DNA from: Amborella trichopoda
Taxonomy: Eukaryota; Streptophyta; Magnoliopsida; Amborellales; Amborellaceae
Direction of reading: 5' to 3'
Assembly (NCBI RefSeq): GCF_000471905.2
Contig: NW_006499583.1
Coordinates: forward strand, 176,843-240,842
DNA: 64,000 bases
The position numbers and the translations under genes were made by a program. Positions 1 to 11,083 of this stretch are shown here, piece after piece (the stretch's first letter is position 1; every line of letters starts with the position of its first letter). The notes below the pieces were generated by a model. It was not told where the DNA came from. It was given only the letters and a program-made list of their open reading frames with translations, and made no database searches.

Positions 1-1
1 A

Positions 2-47
<46 letters not shown>
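1..47. repeat. (TA)n microsatellite
   Basis: Nearly pure TA dinucleotide tract at the window edge, running straight into the (CAT)n tail of the RTE LINE fragment that follows. Confidence 0.95.
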
Positions 48-49
<2 letters not shown>

Positions 50-335
50 TCATCATCATCAACATCTGAGCCTTATCCCAACTATTCAGAGATGGCTACA
101 TGAATCTTGTTCTGCCATTCTGCTCTATCAAGGGTCCTATCCCTCGGTTGGACCATAAGGCACCGTATATCTTCTCACTACTTCCATCCATGTCCTTTTA
201 GGTCTTTCCCTTGCCCTTCAGAGCCTTGCATTTGAACTGAATCACCCCTCCTAACCTGTGATGTTCTAGGTCGATGCAGCATATGACCATCCACCTAAGT
301 CTACTTTCCCTCCTCTTATCACCTATTGGAGCTAC
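48..335 (-). mobile_element. RTE-type LINE, truncated 3' end
   Basis: Read on the minus strand, this ends in the phrase GTTGGGATAAGGCT followed by a (GATGAT)n tail, the usual 3' terminus of plant RTE retrotransposons. Upstream, broken reading frames resemble the C-terminal end of RTE reverse transcriptases: a VRRGDSVQ-like stretch, a GQGKTxKDM stretch standing where families have a GRGRPKKTW-like motif, then SRMAEQDSC. Stops interrupt the frame, so it is a dead 5'-truncated copy. It lies in intron 2 of the dehydrogenase gene. The family assignment is from memory of the terminal motif. Confidence 0.72.
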
Positions 336-820
336 ACTTAAGTTCCTCTGATGTATTCATTCTGAATCAATGTTCCATAAATTGTTGGTCGGCACCTAGG
401 TAGTTGGTGGGGTCCTGGCCACCCAGTGCCTAGGTGGCCGCTTAGAACTTGGGCGGCCCAGTTAGAACAGGGAGCAGAGGTGTCTGATCCAACTGTTTTA
501 GGCTCAGTTTCTATGTAAAAACTAAAAAATGCATATTGAAGCATATAACACATTAAGAATACATAACATATAATCCATAATACATACTCCATAGCATATT
601 CCATACACAATAAAATAGGAAAGTATAATCCAATATTCAAAATTTTCAAATTCGGCCATCAACTCATCATCAGGAAAAGGAACGAAATAAAACATGGTCC
701 ATAGTTCACAACTCCATGTACACTCCAAGACTCCATACTCCATAGTACATACATTTTACATACAAATAAGAGGAGAAAACAGAAACAGAAAGAAATATAG
801 ACTTGAAGACTTAAAGAGTC
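336..820. other. intronic sequence without a gene
   Basis: AT-rich stretch with short open frames that look random. At 390-465 there is a GC-richer patch with repeated CCTAGGTGG/CCTAGGTAG words. I see no coding or RNA gene. Confidence 0.5.
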
Positions 821-2560
821 TCAGTCATCATAAGAAAAAGTAGGGTCAGCGGCTTCATATGCATCGGAGTCGAGCCCATCATTATCAGAATCATCAGACG
901 ATCTAGTGGCCCTAGGGTCGGTTACTGTCCTTAAGGCCTCCATGACCATATCCCATGTCAATCCTTCATGCCCCTTAACCTCAACATCATCATCATCAAC
1001 CAACCACTCCAGGGCATTGTCCATGTGTTTGGTTTTGAGGTGTTCTCTCTAATCTCTCTTAGCAAATATCTCCTTCGAGTATCGATTGTACTTCATATAA
1101 ACTAGATCATTTAGCCTCTTTGATTCAAGCTTGTTTCTTTTATTTGTATGAATCAATATGAAAAATGATAAACACATATAATAACATCAAATGAAACTAA
1201 TTAATATTACAATTAACACAATAATCAATAATTACTAATGCAAATTAGTAAACTACAAACTAATATAATAAATTACCATCTCAAAAGTACTCCAATTCCG
1301 CTCACAGCTGAACGAGGTAGTGATTAGGCTCAAGATCCAAATGGCCAACTATTGTAAGTTTGGAGCACTACACCCATGCTGGCTCCACCAATTGGCTGCG
1401 AATATTTATGAATTACGATTATATATGTAATATAAAAAATAATTAAACAAGACTTGAACTTGAAGACTGCCTTAAGTATATTATTACCAGAATCACTTTT
1501 GTTCCTTTGTCTTGTCGCTATTGCACTCCCAAAAGACATCAATGCGCACTTGTACCTTATTAATTCATCAGCGCATATAATATCTTAGATATCCTGATTA
1601 GGGATTAGGACATACAGACACATTAAATTCAGTCATAATTGGATCATTTTTCTGTATATCCCTATCAACATAATAAAAAGCCGAGCTGCATGAAATGGTC
1701 GATGTAGCTGCCTATCTCACTTCTCATCAATAATCTTTCAAACTACTTCATAGCAGCTCACATCATTATCCAAATTATGGGCTTCGTTTGGAGCTTTCAA
1801 TTTCCACATACATGAAGCCCATGGAGGGCTTATCACTGTCAACCATGTGAAGGACTTTGACAAGAGGAAAAAATAATACCTTAAAAGCACCCTTTAGCCC
1901 TCATCAAAAAGCCTTAGATAAGACAATATCTCTCACCTTCTTCCCTTTCTGATCCCTGACCACTTGCATACTCTCCAATCATTAGAGGTGAACATCTGCC
2001 TTAATTGGACTCTCCTCGACTGTATGCTATGTAAACATAGGTACTAAGTAGCAAATCCCGTGACCCCTGGCCTCACTATCTCCTTCTTCTATGTAAATTT
2101 GTGCATCATGTTGAGGATGAGGGTATGGCTATAAATGAAAGTTGTAAACTAACCTAGCCTTCTTAACTACACTTGTAATCTCGTTCAAACGGGCAATAGC
2201 CTCAAGCATAAGGTCTATGCAATGTTTTGCATATGGTGTCCAAAAGATATAAGGGTAGGCTATGCACAACAAATTAGCAACAACAACATTCGGAGCAACA
2301 TTTTCTACGAGAACCTGTATAACATGCTGCTCCCCAACCTCCTTGATGCCCTTCTCAAACACTTTAAATATGTAACATGCATCATGGCTATCATCCAAGG
2401 CATCAACAGACCTCCAAAAAATAGTTCCTAAAGGAAAATTCACCAACAAATTCATCTGACTTCTTCTCTTCCTGTCACTCCAACTATCAGTCATACTAGA
2501 CACCCCATACTAAGTCCATGCATCCTTTTGCGACTCCACAATCTCCGTCGTAACAAGTTG
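821..2560 (-). pseudogene. hAT-family transposase relic (DUF659 and dimerisation regions)
   Basis: Minus-strand fragments fall in the order expected for a plant hAT transposase. At 2,503-2,129 is a DUF659-like block (MTDSWSDRKRRSQMNLLVN, then a VDALDDSHDA stretch, then AKHCIDLMLE). Near 1,540-1,490 comes SFGSAIATRQRNKSDS, and at 1,395-1,272 a hAT dimerisation-like block containing WWSQHG, APNLQ and CERNWSTFEM. KRNKLESKRLNDLVYMKYN follows near 1,140-1,080, and an acidic tail ends at 821. A 92-nt intron with GT...AG ends (1,487 to 1,396) cleanly joins RNKSDS to xNWWSQHG. A stop follows APNLQ, and the 1,540-2,128 stretch does not read through, so the copy is inactive. Terminal inverted repeats were not found. 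It lies inside intron 2 of the host dehydrogenase gene. Confidence in the family is high, in the boundaries low. Confidence 0.82.
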
Positions 2561-3150
2561 GCTTGCCAATTTTCAACCACTAATGCAAACCACAACCATG
2601 AATACGGAAAACAAAAAATCATCAACATGTGGTCGTTAGCCAAATAATTGTCAAAAAGCAAAAGAACCACGATCCCTTCAAACTAGCATGGCGTTCCCAA
2701 TTTCAATGGGTCGCTACTCCCTTCCAAAGTAATCAAGAGCTCCTTTAGTCAGTGATATAGATCCTAGTAATATAGGAATTGAGGTCACCTGACTAGGGAG
2801 GACGGAGTTCTGCTCGAGCTCCGATTCTGGGTTCCTTAAGCAAGTTTCCGAGGGATCCTAGAACCCTTAACCAAGTTCCCTGCATCTACGGTGATGATAT
2901 GATCATTCATCAATTAACTACACAAAATCACCTCTATCCCAACACCTTTCTCCCATTAGTATGTCCAACATCTCAATGGTTCTAGGTTGAGGTCAGATAA
3001 AAAAAGAACCAAACCCTGATCAAACAGTGCAATCAGCTTATTTTAATTGTACGAAACACCATATTGTTCAAAGTAGTATGACTATTCAAGGGTATAACTG
3101 CAGCCAAGAAATTCTTAAGCATGATAGAAAAGGATGATTAATCTACTCAC
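2561..3150 (-). other. host intron 2, proximal part
   Basis: Non-coding intron sequence beginning with the donor GTGAGTAGAT at 3,150-3,141 (minus strand). No further dehydrogenase exon is recognisable anywhere between 1 and 3,150, so intron 2 is longer than 3.15 kb. The part next to the hAT block may hold more transposase debris. Confidence 0.6.
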
Positions 3151-3624
3151 CAGATAAATTGTTTCGTATCCGTGCACCAATTACGCGACCAGTGGCCTCA
3201 TCTTTGTGGAAAGATATCACTTCAGCATAATTGAGCATTGCCGCACCAGCTAATGCAGCAGTGCAAGCCAACCCAACATTTAGTCGAGAATCATTCATTT
3301 GTCCATCGTAGTAAACAACTGTCCCTTTCAAGCTTCTACCACGACCTTCTCTTGCCAGAGTTGGAAAGAGCTCTATAGACTCCTGTGCAGAATAATATCG
3401 AGACAAATGCAGCATTCGAGGGCCAGCAACCAAATCATATAGTTTCAATCCCATCCAGTAGTACACGGCTTCAAACCAATCAAAACATGGAGTCATCAAT
3501 GGCAAAGCTTGGCACAAGTGTGGAGCATTTTCGATAACCTGCTTACGCTCCTCAAGTGCATGGAAAACCAACTTCAGCTGCTTGTAATCTAAGCTAAAGA
3601 CAGCCTTTTCCAAGTAGCGCACTC
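3151..3624 (-). CDS. SDP6: FAD-dependent glycerol-3-phosphate dehydrogenase, mitochondrial: exon 2
   Basis: This exon encodes about residues 119-277 of the flavoprotein that oxidises sn-glycerol 3-phosphate to dihydroxyacetone phosphate and passes electrons to ubiquinone at the mitochondrial inner membrane. In plants the SDP6 enzyme is needed to use glycerol released from seed oil. The translation starts VRYLEKAVFSLDYKQLKLVF and includes HALEERKQVIENAPHL, YYWMGLKLYDLVAG and YYDGQMNDSRLNVGLA, all typical of the DAO-type glycerol-3-phosphate dehydrogenase fold. The acceptor (AACAG before 3,624) and donor (GTGAGT from 3,150) are canonical. The 474-nt exon starts with two bases that complete the glycine codon begun in exon 1 and ends after the first base of another glycine codon, so phases match. 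The reading frame is intact. Later exons lie beyond the left edge. Confidence 0.96.
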
Positions 3625-3787
3625 CTGTTAGCAAAGTAAACAATGATGAGCCCAAAATTCATGTAATTAATGACTAGTTTAAATATGCCAATTAAAGAAA
3701 AGAGAGTTTTGAACAGCGAATTTTGGAAAACTGCTTAGAATTCTAAAACTTATCTTTTTAATATTAGCTTCAAAAAGATTAGACAAT

Positions 3788-3841
3788 ATTCATCATCATC
3801 ATCATCATCAGAGCTTTTTCCCAACTATTTGGGGTCGACCG
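3788..3841 (-). mobile_element. RTE LINE 3' terminus, very short
   Basis: A (CAT)n run followed by CCCAACTATTTGGGGTCG is the same 3' end phrase as at 48-110, in the same orientation. Only the tail is present, as expected of a severely 5'-truncated insertion. Confidence 0.65.
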
Positions 3842-4253
3842 AAGATTAGACAATTTTAATTTACAAAAAAGGGGTCACCGGAGGGGGTGGGGGGAGAAGA
3901 GAGAGAGAGAGAGATGACTGTTTAATGCCAAGACTCCTCAATCCATAAGAGTTATTCAATATGTTTCCTCACAAATTACTAAAAAGCTGACACTTACAAG
4001 ATGAATCTGACAAAATTCATCAAGAGAACATAGAAATTGACCTTAAGTTTTGAATAGAAGGGCTACATAAAAGCTTTTGATAAGACCAAGATAGAACAAA
4101 TCACGTTCTATACTCCTAAAATATTGTCAAGATACCAATGATAAATGTGGATCAATAAAACACATTGTAAGAATAATAATAATCAATAAACTAAAAACTA
4201 AAGGGAGCATTTAATACCTCCTATTTTAGAATGAGATGTGGCTCACAGCCTGC

Positions 4254-4258
4254 TCCCT

Positions 4259-4318
<60 letters not shown>

Positions 4319-4343
4319 TATACACATACACACACACACACAT
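4254..4343. repeat. compound (CT)n/(CA)n microsatellite
   Basis: A CCCT run, then about fifteen CT units, then CA units interrupted by CATATACA. Open frames across it are low-complexity artefacts. Confidence 0.95.
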
Positions 4344-6276
4344 GGGGCCATGTGCACATCTTGTTTGTGCATTATGAAGAAAAAACCAGCGGGTTTCACA
4401 GCCTGCCTTCAACTTCAGGATTTGAAATGGTTTGATCTCTAATTCAGTGTATTCCAGATAAAAAGACAGGAAAGAAAGATAGGGTTTCTCCCTTAAAGTC
4501 TTTACATTCAGCTCATGAATTCATAGTTGTGTTATTAATAAATTTACAGATCAATGGGTATAACTCTGGTAGCGATTACGTAAAAGTTTCTAATATAACT
4601 AGGAAATTATATTATATTAGGATGTCAAACCCTGATACATCTTTGTGGCCAACATCATATATTGTCCCCTAGGAACCATGTGCTTGTGTTATAAGATGTT
4701 TTCCATCTGCATCAAAGACTTTAGTTTCTGATTTTTCCTAGAGAACATGCATGTTGAATTTGTGGGCTGATTTATGAGAGTGATGTATAAGATTTAGTTA
4801 CTTCTATTTATGCATTTATCTTCTATTTAAGGCCTGAGTTTTGTAAATATTGTGCACATTGTTGTCTAATTAGTAAAGTACATTCTTACTTGATACAAAT
4901 TTACTTTATCCAAAAAAAAAATTATGAGATGACATTTGCTGAAGACTTTATTCGTGGAACCACAGAGAAGTTATATATGGAAGAAATTGTCAAAAGAAAC
5001 ATTTGCACATAGCATCTGATACAGGCTGGCTTGAAAATGTTCATGAAATAATTTGTCTTTTGGTCCTCAAATTCCAAGGAATGAACATATGCATGCATAA
5101 AATAGTTTTTGCATGCACACACTAATTGCCCCACTTGTATGATCCTGCAACGAAGTACGTATCTGCTGAGATAAAAGACAAATTGAACATAGATTCTAAA
5201 TTTGTCTTGAATATCACATTCACATTTTCCCTTGGAAAATTTGGAAGTACATACCTGTAATGTTTCCCCTAAAACTGTAAACTGGTATCCAAAAGGGAAA
5301 TGGAAAATAAGGCCACCCACAAAATTCTGTGAGCATCATTGAGGTCCATGATGCGATGTAGTATGGAGTTAGTGAGCTGATTTCAGGGTTTTCTCCCCAG
5401 ACTTATGTACAACAGACAATCCTTGAAGACCAATGTTTACAAGGTTTCCTTGACTGCATTCAATATGAGATGAACTTTTTTTTCTTTTTTAGATATTCAT
5501 TCCAAAAGAACTCAAGATGCTAGGACCACAGTTTTCACGAGAATAGAGTTGAAAAACATCTTATCAGAATTGCATTAAGATGAATCCTAGGATGTAGCGA
5601 TGATTTAATGAATGTAGTCAACATTTATATTAGAGGATTTGAGTTCAAAGAGGCATGGGTGCTGCCTTTAATGAAATTACACAAAAGTGGACGAGACCAA
5701 AGACAAGCAGCATGTCAATGATATTCTCCAAAAACCTCTATGTTCAACCCATAAATCTAGTAAGTAGCAAGTAAAAGAACAGCACCAAGGTTGTTCTAAA
5801 CATCAAGGGAATGATAGGCTACATAGTATTGCCATCTTAGAAGACAAGTGTGGGGGCACAAGACATGGATATGACATCGCCAGCAAATGAAATGCCTCAA
5901 TCGAGGCATGTCATATGCTTCCAATGTCACGTCACCAGGATAAGTAGGCAAAGCAGACATGGAGATGGCTTACAATTACGTGGACTTGAGATATCAATCA
6001 TTTGCTTGGACACATTGGGTATTGGATAAATGAAGTGATTGGATAGAGTGGGGTCCTCACTTCTCAATCTTCTCAATATAAGTTAATGATATCTATAAAA
6101 GTTTCATTAGTAGCATGAGAGTGTGCACCTAATAGGATCCTATATTCTATTCATTTATTGATAAGTCTATTCTATTCATTTATTGATAAGTCTTTATGTA
6201 AACGTATTCAACCTTATAGCATCAAACATGCTCCTCTATGCTCTTTGTGGTGAGTGTGAGAGAGAAGGAAAACCGC

Positions 6277-6293
6277 AACCCCCCCCCCCCCCC
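6277..6293. repeat. poly-C tract
   Basis: An almost uninterrupted run of C residues in host intron 1; a likely site of length error in assembly. Confidence 0.9.
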
Positions 6294-6646
6294 CTCTTCA
6301 CCAGGGGGTGGGTATTTGTGTCGAGGGAGTGAAGAGTTGAATATCTCTTTGCCATCATGGTATTCATACATTGTAAATAATCAATTTGTACATTTTCAAA
6401 CTACATATTGTCATCGATAGGGGAGATCAATGAAAAGTTCCAAGTCCCTGTAGTTCGATTGATCTCACTTATGTCTGATTTACCTCTAACAAAAATTCCT
6501 AGTAATTTATTTTATAACCTCAAAATGTGCCAATTCTAGATTCCAAATTGGTTTCTGCAAACAATTTAGTCAATCCAGTCCAAATGATGACCACACCAAA
6601 AGCAAAAAGGAATTATGTGAACTCCAGTGCAATACTATTGGAATTC

Positions 6647-7130
6647 TGATGCAGCCATGCCCTAGCCAATAGTTCATGGCTGGGCCAAGAAGGGTCGTAG
6701 GAACCAAGGAGGAAACAAAGGAGCAATGATGTAATAAGGGGAATTAGTTGGGTTTATCTTTTATTTTAATTGTTATTTCTTTATTTCATTAGGGGCAAGT
6801 TTAGTCATTTATTTTAAATCAATAATGGGTGGCTATGATTAAATCGGATGGATGGCCAAGATTTCGTTAAGGCTTTTTAGGGTTATGAGTTATTTAAGTA
6901 TTTGCTAGTGAAGGGTTTGGGGAGATAAATTGTTCTTTTTTTGGCAGAGAACCTTGATGATTAAACTTAGGGAGGTGGATTCCACTTGGTTTTGTGATTT
7001 TTCCTTCTTTCTCTACTCTTATTCTCTTTAAGGCTTGTTCTCTAGAGATCTCCCTACATTTTAAGGTGTTGATTGTAAAGAATCAACCCTAATTTGCATA
7101 TTTGTGAAGAATCAACCCTAATTTGCATCA
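6647..7130 (+). mobile_element. solo LTR with perfect 5-bp target-site duplication
   Basis: This 484-bp unit starts TGATGCAG and ends TTTGCATCA, so its ends are the perfect inverted repeat TGATGCA/TGCATCA expected of an LTR. AATTC occurs immediately before it (6,642-6,646) and immediately after it (7,131-7,135). No second LTR or internal retrotransposon sequence is nearby, so it looks like a solo LTR left by LTR-LTR recombination. A 27-bp word containing AATCAACCCTAATTTGCAT is duplicated at the 3' end. Size and termini suit a Ty1/copia-type LTR, but the superfamily is a guess. Orientation is inferred from a weak TATA-like TTATTTAAGTAT near 6,890. Confidence 0.85.
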
Positions 7131-7281
7131 AATTCCAATAGATGCAAAGGGGTCCATTGGTTTTCCTCCGAAAAGCAACAAGAAAAGAAACACTTACAAA
7201 AAGAGAAAAGAGAACTACAGATTTTTACAATTAAGGGTATTATGTCAAGCAAGCAGAGCTGTCAAACAATCAAAGGGTATG

Positions 7282-7641
7282 GTTTGTATAGAGCCGAGGT
7301 TCTAAACAATCAAAGAAAAGCCCACTTTCAAATGGTATATAGTTTTAATATGGGGAATATGTGTGATAGCCTAAAAATATACTTTTATCTTTAATTATAA
7401 AATTTAAAGCTTAGAAAACAGTGTAGATTGGGCAGATCTATGAAAACTTGAAAATCTTGAAAATTGACGGTCCAAAAATGCTATACAAGATGCATTATTT
7501 CCAAAACTTGAAATCTATTTTTTTTCATGCCCATTCAAAATAATCAATTTGAGGATATTTAGGCATCAGATCAACCTCTTCTAGTGAAATTTTTGAGGTA
7601 GGCGCTAATTTGATTTTTTAGAGCCTGGGCTCTATATAAAC
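7282..7641. mobile_element. MITE-like element, copy A
   Basis: A 360-bp unit with imperfect terminal inverted repeats. The left end GTTTGTATAGAGCC pairs with the reverse complement of the right end (GTTTATATAGAGCC), and both continue with TCTAAACAATCAAA-like bases. Two relatives lie at 60,149-60,515 and 60,602-60,969. No coding capacity. It sits in host intron 1. Confidence 0.75.
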
Positions 7642-7883
7642 TTTTTCCATCTCTAAAACCAGATAACAAGAGAGCGGACAACCTCATAACAAATAAACAT
7701 CACAAAAAAACTTCCTTAAACAATCAAAACTTTCCAAAGACATCCATTACTATAAATCATAAAACAAGTTGAACAGCATGCATAATTCAAGCAACTTAAC
7801 AATCAACAAGAAGAAAAACTTCTGGGCCATAGCCCACAACCCAGTTCCATGATGTAAAACCAAAAGAATTCAGGCATACTAAC

Positions 7884-8238
7884 CTCCATGAACCAACTTA
7901 GTAGAGCGAGAAGAGGTCCCTGATGCAAAATCCTCTCTCTCCACAAGCCCCACTCTCAAGCCTCGAGTTGCAGCATCTAGGGCAACACCACAACCAGTGG
8001 CTCCCCCACCAACCACAAGAACATCAAGAGGGTTAATGGAGCTGCTTCCCTTTAAAGCAGATTCCTGGACTTCTCTTGAAGGAACCAAACCATCTGATTG
8101 ATGAATTCTTCTCCTTACATTCTCTAAGCTTCCATGGTCACTCTCTGCTAAGGCCCTATCTTGAACAGCGAGGATTCCCCATGCAGATGATCCGACGGCT
8201 GCCACTGCAGCAACCGCTTTCAGCCTCACAGAAGCCAT
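7884..8238 (-). CDS. SDP6: FAD-dependent glycerol-3-phosphate dehydrogenase, mitochondrial: exon 1
   Basis: First coding exon, starting at the ATG at 8,238 (minus strand) and encoding residues 1-118 plus the first base of codon 119. The N-terminus is rich in Ala, Val, Lys and Arg with a hydrophobic stretch ([15 protein letters not shown]), consistent with mitochondrial targeting or membrane association. After a variable linker, residues 72-119 form the FAD-binding Rossmann start: [17 protein letters not shown] (GGGATG at 77-82), the acidic E100 at the end of the second strand, and the family motif [14 protein letters not shown]. The exon ends at a canonical donor and is phase-compatible with exon 2. 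Enzyme role, localisation and seed-oil link come from the SDP6 family. The reading frame is undamaged. Residues after exon 2 (rest of the catalytic domain and C-terminus) are outside the window. Confidence 0.96.
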
Positions 8239-8345
8239 TGAGGCCCTCTATCGTTTTCGCAGAGAGAGAAACCACAGAGCTTCAAAAACTCTGTTGCTCC
8301 CTCTCAAGCTGTTTTCTGATTTATATGAATATATAAATACGTAAT
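8239..8345 (-). promoter_or_regulatory. SDP6: 5' UTR and TATA region of the dehydrogenase gene
   Basis: On the minus strand a TATTTATATATTC box lies at about 8,338-8,326, roughly 90-100 nt upstream of the start codon. That would place transcription initiation near 8,300 and give a short 5' UTR. The UTR has GAGAGA/CTCTCT words. Inferred from position only. Confidence 0.5.
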
Positions 8346-8615
8346 GGTTCTACGTTGTCAACATTGAGAGTCCCAAGGAAAGACGATGGTTGAGAGAGAG
8401 AGACTCGTGACTGGTCGTTTAGAGAGAGAGGTGAGACTGAGTGGAACCTTTTAGGAGTGGGCCACAAGCTTCCGGTTGCATGATTTCTAGTGGAGCGGGA
8501 AATGGGGAATATTTTCTGTCACAATGAATGGGAGGGCATCTAATGAAACATTTGAAGGCTTTCCACTTGGTTTTTAATAAGGGGAAAAGGTTTGTATGAT
8601 TGATGTGTACTTCCC

Positions 8616-9062
8616 CTACCATCTAGCCGTTCAATTTTAATCAAGATCGCCTTTCATTTTAGATTTGATATTTTAAAGTATTTTATTTTTAATATTTTTA
8701 TACAAATTATATAAATATGAAATTTGATATGTGTCATCTCTTTATTGAGAAGCACCTATAAAAAATATTGAAAATAATTTTTTGATAAAATATAATGACC
8801 AAAATATATTTTAAATCTTTTAAATGTATTTTGATCATTATATTTTATTAAAAATATTTTTTATATTTTTCATTAGTGTCAATTTAATAGAAGATTTGAA
8901 GTTCAAAATTTGATGTCAAAATAATTTATAAAAAAAATAAAAATAAATAGTATTGAGACTTGACATTGTGATTGGGATAATCTTAACTCTCCATTCAAAA
9001 TGGATGATTCGACAAGGAGAAATATATAAATTTTATACCGTAAGAAAAGCATAAAAAGCTTA
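8616..9062. mobile_element. dispersed MITE-like repeat, copy 1
   Basis: About 450 bp matching 56,640-57,108 over its length, including AAATTTGATATGTG-like, TTTTTTGATAAAATATAATG and TGACATTGTGATTGGGATAA blocks. The centre is self-complementary (ATAAAATATAATGACCAAAA against its inverted copy TTTTGATCATTATATTTTAT), and the ends are weakly inverted around CATCTAGCCGTTCAATTTT. It lies upstream of the dehydrogenase promoter. No coding capacity. Confidence 0.65.
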
Positions 9063-11048
9063 TCCAATTTGTTTTTGGATGCGGTATCTATATAGAGATG
9101 CAGGTATTAACATTGGGATGCAGCCATAAGCACTGTCCACGTATTTGCACGGTGCAAATCTCACACAGTTATCGATGAAGGAAACAGGGCCCCCCGTTGC
9201 CCGTCCTGTCATTTCTATTTTCCTCGCCATCCGCCCTGCCCTTCGCCCCCTGCCCTACACGAAACTCTTGGTTCTTATCTATGAGAAAAAGCGTTTAGAT
9301 TTTGAAAGAATACAAGTGAATTTCTCAAAGAACACATGAATCTACGACATTGTATCGTATTGACTGCAACCTTTTTTCTAGGTTGGTTTTAGGATCGGCT
9401 CAAGGGAGAGAAATCCCAATTGAAAGGAGAGAGAATATAAGTGTATGGAGGGCAATTGCTTTGATCTTCATCTCGAAGTTGCAGAGGAGTTCTTAGAGTC
9501 AATAATAACAATTGCAGAATCAATAATAACAATTTAGAAACAATTGATTTAAGGTTTTAATTAGTTTTGTAGTCTCTGTTATGGACATGGGTTTGGAATG
9601 ATAAGTCTCTGTTATGGACCTGGGGCTTGGGATGACAAGAGAGATAACAAGGTAAAGCCCTTGGAAATTGTAGATTCATGGAGTAAGGGTTTTGGCTTCA
9701 ATTTCCTGTATAATTACCGCCTAGTATTTTTCAGGTTCAAGTACCTAACTCCTTGGGCTGAAATTGGGATATTTTTCATTTTTACTAAATCTTAGGCCTA
9801 CCATTAACTGATTTATGGTTTTTCCTTTTGTGGTTTCAATTGATTCTGATATGTGTTATTCAGTTTCTCGATTATGTGTTGTTGAGTTTCTCGATTTTGC
9901 CTTCACATTACATGGGGAGAGAGAGATCAGTTCACTATGATATCTGCAATTCAGTTTCATGGGTCAGTTTCATGAGTTTTGGCTTTACCTTGCATGAAGA
10001 GAGAGAGACATCATTTGTCCCCTTACTATCTTTATGGTGGATCCAGTTCATCAAATTTGAGCTCACTTTCTTTAAAGGAACAAACTATTTTCTTTCTCTT
10101 ACTCTGGTTTAAGGAGGAAAAGGATCAAATTCTTTTCTCTCTCTCTTACTCTTATTTTTTTGTTGTGAATTTTTTGATTGTGAGATTCGTATAGAAATTT
10201 ACGGGTTTCGATAGAGAGAGTTAGATCAAGGGGCTAGGGTTCTTTCTTGGACGTGACAGTTCCAGAGAGCGATAGGGGCGGTTCCTCCTCGCTGCAAAGA
10301 GAGTATTGAGATGAGAGCATAGTTAGCAAGTCTCTAGTTAAAAACGGCGACTTTTAAAAAAATACCAAAAAATTTTCAAGAACATATAAAACAGCGACTT
10401 TTTTAAAAGATCAGCAAAAATACATGTTTTTTTCACATAAACGTTTAAAACACTTTTTATTGATCTTTACGAAAAAATCGGTCCAAAAAAACTTTGCCTT
10501 TTTACCTGTATTTTTTTTCTTCCAAAAGGTGAAAACTTTTTTCCTGCTTTATGTAATTGTTATTTCGATGCTTTCTAAAAAAATATATTATTTCCAAAAA
10601 AAAAAATTTCCCCAAAAAATAAATTTGTATCCCCAAGTATATTATTAGGGTTTATTATTTTAGGGGTTTTGCTCAAATCCATGAAATCAAATTATAATAA
10701 AATACCATGAAAACCATTGAATCAAAAATCCCCAAATTTTGAGTTGGCGAAATTCCACCAAAAAATCCATCCAAATTAGGGTACAAAAACCCGGATTATC
10801 ACAATTTGTACATCTTAAATCCGTAAAGAAAAGCTTTAAAAAGAAAAAGAAAAAAAAAGACAAATTAGAGTTCAATCCCCAACCCAAATTCATGATCGGA
10901 AATCTTGGATTAGTAAATCCTAAAATAAAAGCTTAAAAAAAAAAAAAACATATTAGAGCTTGAAATTTTGGATTAGGGTTTTCTGTCCACCGTGTTCTTC
11001 ATCTTCTCTAAGATTTTATGTCTATCTTGTTTCTTTGTGCCTATGCAT

Positions 11049-11083
<35 letters not shown>

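Larger units (their letters stand above)
3625..7883 (-). other. SDP6: host gene intron 1 (4,259 bp)
   Basis: Bounded by a GTTAGT donor at 7,883 and a TTTGCTAACAG acceptor ending at 3,625 on the minus strand. It is enlarged by mobile sequence: an RTE 3' tail, CT/CA and poly-C tracts, a solo LTR (6,647-7,130) and a MITE (7,282-7,641). The rest is AT-rich with only chance open frames, including those at 4,922-5,320. Confidence 0.9.

Noticed and set aside
4236..4442. Two plus-strand open frames with Ser-Leu and His-Thr runs
   Set aside because: Translation of the (CT)n/(CA)n microsatellite in host intron 1.
4922..5320. 132-codon minus-strand frame in host intron 1
   Set aside because: Cys/Tyr/Phe-rich with no motif, AT-rich, and next to a poly-A run. 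Best explained as chance.
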